A stretch of 8,453 nucleotides of DNA from NCBI GenBank assembly GCA_903820955.1, contig CAIJJH010000197.1:1-8453 (forward strand), in the 5' to 3' direction. The stretch is from an uncultured Micrococcales bacterium (GTDB taxonomy: Bacteria > Actinomycetota > Actinomycetes > Actinomycetales > Microbacteriaceae). Every line of letters starts with the position of its first letter. Within the stretch, counting starts at the first letter, position 1. The translations under genes and the position numbers were made by a program. Below the pieces are notes generated by a model. That model searched no databases. It saw only the letters and a list, made by a program, of their open reading frames with translations, and was not told where the DNA came from. This document shows, piece by piece, positions 1-6,017 of the stretch.

Positions 1-550
1 AGAACACCTGGCTCGGGTTCGCGTAAAGATCGCGCCCCGCTTCTTCGAGTGCCGGGTCTAGCGTCTGAACTCGAGCCTTCACGGTTACGACGACAAAGCT
101 GAGGCAGAACATCACGTGAGCGATGACGGTCGGCACGAAGCCAGGGCCAATACCGGCGTTGAAGAACAAGCTGGCAAGGCCGGCACCCATGACGATTTCA
201 GGAGTTGCCATCGGTAGGAACAACGCGAAGTTCACCGTAGAGCGCAACTTGAAGCGGTAGCGAACCAGAGCAATGGCGAGCGCAGTGCCTAGCGCGGTGG
301 CGATCAGAGTTGAAATCAAGCTGATCATCAGCGAGTTGCCAACCGCACTGCAAAGGTCTTGGCGAGCGCAAACGTGCGTCCAGTTTTCTAGGGTGAACGA
401 GTTCCAAACCGTGTTTCGTCGAGCCGACTTGTTGAACGAGAAAACGATCGTGTAGAAAATCGGTATCAACAGGAACACCAGAGCGATAAGCGAATAAACC
501 GGAAGTGAGCCGCGCTTGAAGCCAGACCAGAGGTGAGAAAGAGCCTTCAT
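1..550 (-). CDS. potC: Polyamine ABC transporter permease, PotC-like (partial, C-terminus beyond left edge)
   Basis: Second inner-membrane permease of a spermidine/putrescine-type importer; with the PotB-like protein it would form the channel driven by the ATPase. The first 183 residues are in the window. Hydrophobic segments lie at about residues 17-39, 70-96, 106-128 and 138-158. The ATPase-docking EAA loop is visible near the edge (EEAGRDLYANPSQVF, about 169-183), matching the E-A-G-x-D-L-Y/G-A pattern of binding-protein-dependent permeases. The ATG overlaps the upstream stop by one base (TAATG), so translation is probably coupled. It is the last visible gene of the four-gene minus-strand operon. 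The missing part should hold the last two membrane helices. Family assignment is firm; the exact substrate (putrescine, spermidine or both) cannot be read from the sequence. Confidence 0.9.
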   Translation of the reverse strand, partial: MKALSHLWSGFKRGSLPVYSLIALVFLLIPIFYTIVFSFNKSARRNTVWNSFTLENWTHVCARQDLCSAVGNSLMISLISTLIATALGTALAIALVRYRFKLRSTVNFALFLPMATPEIVMGAGLASLFFNAGIGPGFVPTVIAHVMFCLSFVVVTVKARVQTLDPALEEAGRDLYANPSQVF

Positions 551-1461
551 TAGAGGAGATCCTCAGTTCCGCTCTTGCGCACATACCAGGTCACCAGAAT
601 CAAGATGATGCCCATCAAGACCACGGACATCGCCGAGGCAGCGGGGTAGTTGCGATTTTGTAAAAAGTCTGCGTCAACCATGGTTCCGATCATCGAGGTG
701 TTCGACGAACCCAAGAAGTCACGGCTCGCGTTCACGTAGTCACCGGCGATTGGAATAAAGGTCAAAAGGGTTCCCGAGATGATGCCTGGCATCGAAAGTG
801 GGAGCGTGATTTTGCGGAACACCTTCGATGGGCTCGCGTAGAGGTCGGAGCCGGCTTCGAGATAGCGCGTGTCAAGCCGCTCGAGGCTCGTGTAGAGCGG
901 CAGGGTCATGAACGGGATGAAGTTGTAAACCAGACCGAAAACCACCGCGGCGTTTGAGCCGATGAACGACTGGGAGGGGCTCAAAAACCCGACCTGGTGA
1001 GCCCACTCGATGATTGGCGAGTGGTCGGCCAAAAGCTGCTTCCAGGCGATGGTTCGAAGCAGGAACGAGATGAAGAACGGAGCGATTACCAGCGTCACTA
1101 GCATTCGCTGAAGCATCGGCCAAGGGCGTGCCTTGACTCCGATGAAGTAGGCGAGAGGGTAAGAAATCAGCAGCGCGATTATGGTCGCGATGAACGCGAA
1201 ACCAAACGAGCGGGCGATCTGCGGCCAGTACTTGGTGGCCACGTAGGCATAGTTTCCGAAGTCGAGACCAGGGACGTATTCACCGATCTTGCCCGAAGCG
1301 GCGGGGGTTTCAAGTGAGGTTAGCACCAGCGAAACCAGAGGAATAACAAAAAACAGTACGAGGTAGAGGAGCCCCGGGAGTAGGAGCGCCAAGACCACAC
1401 GGCCGGACTTGGTCTGACCCTTAGTGGTTGGTGTGCTCGAACCGAAAGCCGCGAAAGCCAT
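550..1461 (-). CDS. potB: Polyamine ABC transporter permease, PotB-like
   Basis: Inner-membrane permease subunit of the polyamine importer, 303 residues, a normal length for PotB. I see six hydrophobic segments, at about residues 22-49, 87-108, 120-137, 170-190, 228-243 and 275-294. The EAA loop is at about 200-226 (YLEAGSDLYASPSKVF, then RKITLPLSMPGI), the site where the permease contacts the ATPase. The start ATG lies 2 bases after the ATPase stop codon with no clear Shine-Dalgarno sequence, so translation probably depends on ribosomes finishing the upstream gene. The stop overlaps the potC start. Position between ATPase and second permease, plus similarity of the EAA region to the PotC-like partner, supports a heterodimeric permease. 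Confidence 0.93.
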   Translation of the reverse strand: MAFAAFGSSTPTTKGQTKSGRVVLALLLPGLLYLVLFFVIPLVSLVLTSLETPAASGKIGEYVPGLDFGNYAYVATKYWPQIARSFGFAFIATIIALLISYPLAYFIGVKARPWPMLQRMLVTLVIAPFFISFLLRTIAWKQLLADHSPIIEWAHQVGFLSPSQSFIGSNAAVVFGLVYNFIPFMTLPLYTSLERLDTRYLEAGSDLYASPSKVFRKITLPLSMPGIISGTLLTFIPIAGDYVNASRDFLGSSNTSMIGTMVDADFLQNRNYPAASAMSVVLMGIILILVTWYVRKSGTEDLL

Positions 1462-1463
1462 GT

Positions 1464-2591
1464 TTAGCCCAGGTCTTCGGTGCCGTCAGGTAGGTCGCGC
1501 AAACCGAAGGAGTGCTCGACCTTCCAAGAAACCCAAACCTTAGCGCCGAGTTCGACGACCGGGCTTTTGCCAACGTTCTGCGCGAACACGGTGACTTCGC
1601 CAATGTTTGGAACCTCGATCAGGTACTGGTTGCTGACGCCGGTGAAACGAATGTCGATGATTTCGCCAGGGCCAATTAGCACGTGATCTGCGCCGAGGTT
1701 CGGCTTTTCTTCGTGGAAGGTGGCCTTTTCTGGGCGAACGCCGATTGCCACGGTGCCGGTGTGCTTCTCGGCACGCTTCTTATCAACGGTGATCTTGGCT
1801 CCGCCAACCTCGATCGAAACCGAGTTGGGGTTTTCTTCGCTTACCTTGCCAACAAAGAGGTTCGACTGGCCCAGAAACCTAGAGACAAAGGCGGTTTTCG
1901 GGCGGTCGTAAAGTGCCTCTGGCGAACCCATCTGCTCGATGCGTCCCTTGTTCATTACTGCGACCGTGTCGGCCATGTCCATGGCTTCTTCTTGGTCGTG
2001 GGTGACGTGAAGGAATGTTAAGCCGACCTCCATCTGAATCGCCTTGAGTTCGATTTGCATCTGGCGACGAAGCTTGAGATCTAGAGCGCCGAGCGGTTCG
2101 TCGAGTAGCAATAGCGATGGGCGATTCACTAGTGCGCGAGCCAGAGCCACGCGTTGCTGCTGGCCGCCCGAGAGCTGCTGAGGCCGGCGAGCGCCGATGT
2201 GGCCGAGCTCGACTAGATCTAGCCCCGCCTGAGCCTTGGCTAGCGGGTCTTCAACCTTGCGCTGACGCAAGCCAAAGGCTACGTTTTCGAGAATTGTCAT
2301 GTGTGGGAACAGGGCGTAGGACTGAAACACCGTGTTTACCGGGCGGTCATGCGGCTTGGTGTCAGTGATGTCTTTGCCACCGATGAGGACGCGCCCTTGA
2401 GTCGGTGTTTCGAGACCGGCGACGATTCGAAGAGTGGTGGTTTTGCCACAACCCGATGGGCCTAGCAGTGCGAAGAATTGACCGGCTGGGATGTGAAGGT
2501 CCATGTCATCGAGCGCGGTAAAGCCCGGAAAGTCCTTGCGGACATCAATTAGTTCTAGATCGGCGCCTGCGACTGAAAGCTCGCCGGCCAA
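1464..2591 (-). CDS. potA: Polyamine ABC transporter ATP-binding protein, PotA-like
   Basis: Cytoplasmic ATPase that powers the importer, 375 residues, usual for PotA. All nucleotide-binding motifs are intact: Walker A GPSGCGKT (44-51), Q-loop Gln90, signature LSGGQ (140-144), Walker B LLLLDE (160-165) and the H-loop His198. The C-terminal part from about residue 240 is a TOBE-type regulatory domain (VAIGVRPEKATFHEE and following). The only plausible start is TTG at 2591, immediately after the binding-protein stop TAA (2592-2594) and in the same reading frame; no in-frame ATG occurs before Met30, which would lose the conserved beta-strand ahead of Walker A. A weak AACGGGG lies about 10 bases upstream. 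Translation is therefore probably coupled to termination of the binding-protein gene. Confidence 0.93.
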   Translation of the reverse strand: MAGELSVAGADLELIDVRKDFPGFTALDDMDLHIPAGQFFALLGPSGCGKTTTLRIVAGLETPTQGRVLIGGKDITDTKPHDRPVNTVFQSYALFPHMTILENVAFGLRQRKVEDPLAKAQAGLDLVELGHIGARRPQQLSGGQQQRVALARALVNRPSLLLLDEPLGALDLKLRRQMQIELKAIQMEVGLTFLHVTHDQEEAMDMADTVAVMNKGRIEQMGSPEALYDRPKTAFVSRFLGQSNLFVGKVSEENPNSVSIEVGGAKITVDKKRAEKHTGTVAIGVRPEKATFHEEKPNLGADHVLIGPGEIIDIRFTGVSNQYLIEVPNIGEVTVFAQNVGKSPVVELGAKVWVSWKVEHSFGLRDLPDGTEDLG

Positions 2592-3749
2592 TTACACAAC
2601 CCCGTTAGAAACATCGGACCAAGCCTGCGAGAAGGTGTTGTCTTCTTCTGCGGTCAGTGTTCTGAAGTGGTGCAGCTTGGTTGCGAAGGTCTCTGCCGAA
2701 GGGAAAAGAAGTTCGTTCGAAGCCAGTTCAGGGTTGGTCTTTGCCACAATTTCCTTGACGCCAGCCACCGGCGGAACATAGAAGACGCCGCCGATCGAAG
2801 ACTTGGCCACAACTGCAGGGTCGTAGTAGTAGTTGATTAGCTCTTCGGCCAACGCCTTGTTCTTTGCACCTTTAGGGATCACAAAGTTGTCGGTCGCGAA
2901 GGTCGAGCCAGAATCGATCAAGACATAACCGAGGTCGGTGTTTCCTGCCTCCGAGTTAGTGGCAATCAAGTCACCGGCCCAGACGATGCCGGCTACTGCG
3001 TCGCCGTTAATGTAGTCGTCGATGTAGCTGTTGCCCTTGACTCCGCGGATGTGACCGCTGTCGACTTTGCCCTTGAAGAATGCCAGCGCCTTGTCGAAGT
3101 CCGCCTTCACGAACTTCGCGATGTCGACGCCGTTCGCCATCATGATCATGCCGATGGTGTCGCGCATTTCAGAAAGCACCTCGACCTTGCCCTTGAGTTC
3201 TGGCGCCCAGAGGTCCTCAAGACTGGTCGGGGCATCCTTGCCCGTTACGGCCTTGTAGTTGTCCTTGTGGTAACCCACGGCCGCGATAATGCCCTTCCAA
3301 GGCAGAGAGTACGTGCGCTCTGGGTCGAAGTCACCAAAGCTTCCTACGCCCTTGAAAGCTGGGTCAAGGTTGGCGGTTACGTTCGGTAGGTTCTTGTAGT
3401 CAAGCTTGGCAAGGTCATTGTCGCCGATAAGTCGGCCGACCATCCAGTCGGTCAGGCAGAAGGTGTCTGCTCCGGTGTCTGTACCCGCGGCCAACTGGTT
3501 CTTGATGCTCGCGTAATAGGTGTTATTGTCATCGACCTTTGTCGCGTATTCGACGTGAATCCCGGTCTTCTTCTCGAAATCTTTCAGGGTTGGGAACGAA
3601 CCGTCGGCCTCGCCATCCATGTAATAAGGCCAGTTGTCCCAGTAAACCGTCTTGGTTGCACCAGGGGCACATGCGGCTAGAACCGCTGTGATTGAGAGGG
3701 CACCGGCGCCTGCAAAGAGGCTACGTCGAGTGATAATTTTTGCGTCCAA
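2592..3749 (-). CDS. potD: Polyamine-binding lipoprotein, PotD-like, Tat-type signal
   Basis: Extracytoplasmic solute-binding protein that delivers polyamine to the PotBC permease. With a TTG start at 3749 it has 385 residues. A short basic N-terminus holds a twin arginine (Arg8-Arg9, ITRRSLF), a hydrophobic stretch, then a lipobox LAAC with Cys27 as the predicted lipidated residue. The mature protein opens with VYWDNWPYYMD, the aromatic W-x-N-W pattern of spermidine/putrescine-binding proteins, and has EMRDTIG in mid-protein. AAGAG lies 7 bases before the TTG. The alternative ATG at 3824 has no ribosome binding site and would add an odd hydrophobic leader of 25 residues; an ATG at 4034 would run into ald. 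First gene of the operon. Substrate specificity is inferred from family and neighbours. Confidence 0.9.
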   Translation of the reverse strand: MDAKIITRRSLFAGAGALSITAVLAACAPGATKTVYWDNWPYYMDGEADGSFPTLKDFEKKTGIHVEYATKVDDNNTYYASIKNQLAAGTDTGADTFCLTDWMVGRLIGDNDLAKLDYKNLPNVTANLDPAFKGVGSFGDFDPERTYSLPWKGIIAAVGYHKDNYKAVTGKDAPTSLEDLWAPELKGKVEVLSEMRDTIGMIMMANGVDIAKFVKADFDKALAFFKGKVDSGHIRGVKGNSYIDDYINGDAVAGIVWAGDLIATNSEAGNTDLGYVLIDSGSTFATDNFVIPKGAKNKALAEELINYYYDPAVVAKSSIGGVFYVPPVAGVKEIVAKTNPELASNELLFPSAETFATKLHHFRTLTAEEDNTFSQAWSDVSNGVV

Positions 3750-3756
3750 CTCTGAA

Positions 3757-3761
3757 CTCTT
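3757..3761 (-). promoter_or_regulatory. Ribosome binding site deciding the potD TTG start
   Basis: On the minus strand AAGAG is followed by 7 bases and then TTG at 3749. The competing ATG at 3824 is preceded by a run of T and has no purine-rich stretch. This favours the TTG start, which also places the twin arginine eight residues from the N-terminus, as expected for a Tat lipoprotein signal. Confidence 0.5.
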
Positions 3762-3773
3762 TTCTATCGATAA

Positions 3774-3785
3774 GGGAGAAATCCC
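3774..3785. other. Short perfect hairpin in the potD leader
   Basis: GGGA-GAAA-TCCC is a perfect 4-bp stem with a 4-base loop, 25 bases upstream of the proposed potD start. In the potD transcript it reads GGGA-UUUC-UCCC. It could shape the leader just upstream of the ribosome binding site, but a stem this short may also be chance. Confidence 0.25.
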
Positions 3786-3831
3786 GAACAACAACAAAGA
3801 AGCAACGCCCGACAACTGCGTCATAAAAAAT

Positions 3832-3852
3832 ACTGCCACAAGTTGTGACAGT
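3832..3852. promoter_or_regulatory. Near-perfect 21-bp palindrome in the potD/ald divergent promoter region, probable operator
   Basis: The sequence reads ACTGcCACAA-g-TTGTGaCAGT: two 10-base arms about a central base, with 9 of 10 positions paired. It sits 82 bases before the potD TTG and 74 bases before the ald ATG, between two divergent transcription units. This size and symmetry fits a dimeric helix-turn-helix repressor or activator site. Which protein binds is not shown; an Lrp/AsnC protein is encoded 3.7 kb away and related proteins (AldR) control ald in mycobacteria, but GntR- or TetR-type regulators fit such a palindrome equally well. Confidence 0.6.
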
Positions 3853-3881
3853 TTGGATACGAAACACCAAAGGGGTCGGGT

Positions 3882-3887
3882 TAGGCT
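3882..3887 (+). promoter_or_regulatory. Possible -10 element for ald
   Basis: TAGGCT matches the TAnnnT pattern of actinobacterial housekeeping -10 elements and would give a leader of roughly 33 bases. No convincing -35 hexamer lies at the usual distance; TTGGAT at 3854-3859 is 22 bases away, too far for standard spacing. An upstream activator could compensate. Confidence 0.35.
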
Positions 3888-3897
3888 ATTGACGGAC

Positions 3898-3913
3898 GTG
3901 GCAAAGAAGCCAC
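3898..3913 (+). other. Small hairpin in the ald leader
   Basis: GTGGC-aaagaa-GCCAC forms a perfect 5-bp stem with a 6-base loop, ending 3 bases before the AAGGAG ribosome binding site of ald. It would lie in the 5' leader if transcription starts near 3893. It could influence ribosome access or transcript stability; function is inferred only from position. Confidence 0.3.
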
Positions 3914-3916
3914 CAC

Positions 3917-3922
3917 AAGGAG
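3917..3922 (+). promoter_or_regulatory. Ribosome binding site of ald
   Basis: AAGGAG lies 4 bases before the ATG at 3927, a strong Shine-Dalgarno sequence that fixes the ald start. Confidence 0.75.
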
Positions 3923-3926
3923 AACC

Positions 3927-5042
3927 ATGCGGGTTGCAGTCCCGAGCGAAATCAAAAACAACGAATACCGCGTAGCCATTACTCCGGCCGGCGTTCACGA
4001 ACTTGTAGTTGCAGGGCACGAAGTCTTCGTTCAAGCTGGTGCCGGCCTAGGTTCATCAATCACAGACGCCGAATACCAGAGCGCTGGCGCAAAGATCACC
4101 CCGGACGCCAAGACCACTTGGGAATCGGGTGAGATGGTTTTGAAGGTCAAGGAGCCAATCGAGCAAGAGTATGGTTTCTTGCGCGAGGGCCTGGTTCTGT
4201 TCACTTATCTGCACCTCGCTGCAGATCTAGAACTCACCGAGCAACTGGTCGCGAGAAAAGTCACCGCGATTGCCTACGAAACCGTCCAACTACCAAACCG
4301 CCAACTGCCGCTACTCGCCCCAATGAGCGAAGTTGCTGGCCGTCTCTCGGTTCAGGTTGGTGCCTCGACCCTGATGCGCCAAAACGGTGGCAACGGAATG
4401 CTTCTCGGTGGGGTGCCTGGCACCCGTCCGGCAAGAGTCGCCGTCCTCGGTGGCGGTGTTGCCGGAACCAACGCGGTTGCCATGGCCGTCGGCCTCGGCG
4501 CTGAAGTCACCGTGCTCGACACAAACCTCAACCGCCTTCGCGAGCTAGATGCCATTTATGCCGGACGCCTTCGCACGATAGTGTCAAACGCTTTCGAGAT
4601 CGACCGTGTGGTCACCGAAGCCGACCTTGTAATCGGTTCGGTGCTGATACCGGGCGCCAAAGCTCCGAAGCTGGTAACCAACGCACTTGTGAAGAAGATG
4701 AAGCCGGGTTCGGTTTTGGTCGACATCGCGATCGACCAGGGCGGCTGCTTCGAGGACTCCCACGCGACCACTCACGCCGAGCCAACCTTCAAGGTTCACG
4801 ACACCGTGTTTTACTGCGTCGCAAATATGCCTGGCGCGGTGCCTCACACCTCTACCTACGCGCTCACCAACGCAACCCTGCCTTACGCTCGCGCACTTGC
4901 CAACCACGGTTGGAAGGCTGCCTGCAGGGCTGACGCATCGCTTGCCCTGGGGCTCAACACCCACGACGGTCACCTGGTTAGCGAACCGGTTGCGGTTGCT
5001 CACGGTTTGAGTGCTGTTGCACTTGAATCGGCACTTGCCTAA
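3927..5042 (+). CDS. ald: Alanine dehydrogenase
   Basis: Catalyses reversible NAD-dependent oxidative deamination of L-alanine to pyruvate and ammonium in the cytoplasm. The protein has 371 residues, the family length. Catalytic and substrate residues known from the family are all present at the positions used for the M. tuberculosis enzyme: Arg15, Lys75 (VKEP), His96 (YLHLA) and Asp270 (IAIDQGG). The Rossmann glycine motif VLGGGVAG is at 173-180, and the N-terminus [20 protein letters not shown] is typical. The start has a strong AAGGAG. Divergent from the polyamine transporter operon; its last 65 bases overlap the 3' end of the convergent FtsK/EccC-like gene. Context suggests it recycles alanine made by the pyruvate-dependent aminotransferase at the right edge. 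Family identity is firm; the pathway link is inference. Confidence 0.96.
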   Translation: MRVAVPSEIKNNEYRVAITPAGVHELVVAGHEVFVQAGAGLGSSITDAEYQSAGAKITPDAKTTWESGEMVLKVKEPIEQEYGFLREGLVLFTYLHLAADLELTEQLVARKVTAIAYETVQLPNRQLPLLAPMSEVAGRLSVQVGASTLMRQNGGNGMLLGGVPGTRPARVAVLGGGVAGTNAVAMAVGLGAEVTVLDTNLNRLRELDAIYAGRLRTIVSNAFEIDRVVTEADLVIGSVLIPGAKAPKLVTNALVKKMKPGSVLVDIAIDQGGCFEDSHATTHAEPTFKVHDTVFYCVANMPGAVPHTSTYALTNATLPYARALANHGWKAACRADASLALGLNTHDGHLVSEPVAVAHGLSAVALESALA

Positions 5043-5961
5043 ACGGAAACCGAAACTCGGGCCCACCGATTACCTGACCGGCACCGACGCCAGCCACTCG
5101 CTGCGGCCGGGTCTTAGCGCCCAGCTGAAGGGCGTCCACCTCATCTACGCCGGCGAGAATTACTCGCATATTTAGGTTCACCAAGAGCTCTCGAGGCACT
5201 CCAGACACGCTCTGACTCGCGCAAATTAGGTGAACCCCGAGCGAGCGACCCCTCGCTGCAACAGCACTCAAGGCCGCCAGCGCCCCGCGATCCTCGCGTA
5301 AAGCGTGGGCGAGTTCATCGACCACCACTACAACCGGTTTGAGGCTGGTTTCGCTGGCTCGGGCGACCGCGTGAACCACCAAATACCGTTCGCGTTCCTC
5401 TAAAAGGATTGAAAGCGAAGACCAAAAAGCCTCCCTGTCTTCCTTAGTCGAAAGGTCGGTTATCGGCTCGCCGAAGGGCGAAAGCGTGACCCCGCCCTTG
5501 TAATCGGCGAGCAAAAGCTGTGCCTCCCCCGACATCGAACCGAGCACCAACTGCAACCACCTGCTCTTGCCCGAACCGGTTGGGCCAACCAAGAATAGGT
5601 GAGGGCCCAAATCTGCAAGATTGAGTTCAAGATTGAACCCACCAACAAACGAGAGCGGCTCGAACGAGCTCTTCAAAAGCTCCTGTTGCAACCCGGCCAC
5701 GAGTTGCTCGAATTGCCTGGCGTATTCCTCGCGCCACTCCCTGCGCCACAAACGCATGTATTTAGGCGCTCGCTTGCCGTTTATGAACACCCCGCGCTGG
5801 TTGATCTTCAACCTGAAAGGCTTCGACTTACGACCGCGAAACCGGAGCAGTAAGGCAATTAGCGCCGAAATCCCCGACATGACCGCCATTTGCCACATAC
5901 CCGAACTCAAGCCGAAAAAGACGCCCATCGCGAGCGAGGGAATCAGCCAGACCAGTTGCAT
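4978..5961 (-). CDS. Small membrane-anchored FtsK/EccC-type ATPase, function unknown
   Basis: A 327-residue protein with two closely spaced N-terminal hydrophobic helices (about 1-20 and 22-40), a basic linker rich in Arg and Trp (41-80) and one P-loop ATPase domain. Walker A is GPTGSGKS (126-133) and Walker B is VVVVVDE (210-216). DYKGG (153-157), ARGRSLGVHL (236-245) and ASQS (248-251) match the order seen in EccC/EssC and FtsK motor domains, with DYKGG closest to the DFKGG of type VII secretion ATPases. It lacks the FtsK gamma DNA-reading domain and the multiple ATPase domains of EccC. The ATG follows an in-frame TGA directly and has no clear ribosome binding site. It begins 56 bases after the aldehyde dehydrogenase on the same strand. 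No WXG100 or pilus genes are visible. Substrate, DNA or protein, is unknown. Confidence 0.85.
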   Translation of the reverse strand: MQLVWLIPSLAMGVFFGLSSGMWQMAVMSGISALIALLLRFRGRKSKPFRLKINQRGVFINGKRAPKYMRLWRREWREEYARQFEQLVAGLQQELLKSSFEPLSFVGGFNLELNLADLGPHLFLVGPTGSGKSRWLQLVLGSMSGEAQLLLADYKGGVTLSPFGEPITDLSTKEDREAFWSSLSILLEERERYLVVHAVARASETSLKPVVVVVDELAHALREDRGALAALSAVAARGRSLGVHLICASQSVSGVPRELLVNLNMRVILAGVDEVDALQLGAKTRPQRVAGVGAGQVIGGPEFRFPFRQVPIQVQQHSNREQPQPVR

Positions 5962-5974
5962 TCAAAGAGTGTCA

Positions 5975-5998
5975 GCCCGAGCCAAAGAAACTCAGGGC
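5975..5998 (-). terminator. Hairpin between the aldehyde dehydrogenase and the FtsK/EccC-like gene, possible weak terminator or processing site
   Basis: On the minus strand GCCCTGAG pairs with CTCGGGC across a 9-base loop, a 7-bp stem with one bulged T, beginning 20 bases after the patD stop codon. No U-tract follows, so it is not a classical intrinsic terminator. U-less hairpins can terminate or mark the 3' end of transcripts in actinobacteria, so it could partly separate the two genes. Confidence 0.3.
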
Positions 5999-6017
5999 CA
6001 AATCGGAATGCTGTGGA

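Noticed and set aside
198..584. 128-residue minus-strand frame overlapping the potC region
   Set aside because: Out-of-frame shadow: the real frame starting at 550 shows membrane helices and the EAA loop, while this one shows no domain.
3750..4034. Long N-terminal extension of the polyamine-binding protein starting at 4034
   Set aside because: It would overlap 108 bp of ald on the other strand, contains no signal-like sequence, and pushes the Tat lipoprotein signal about 100 residues into the protein.
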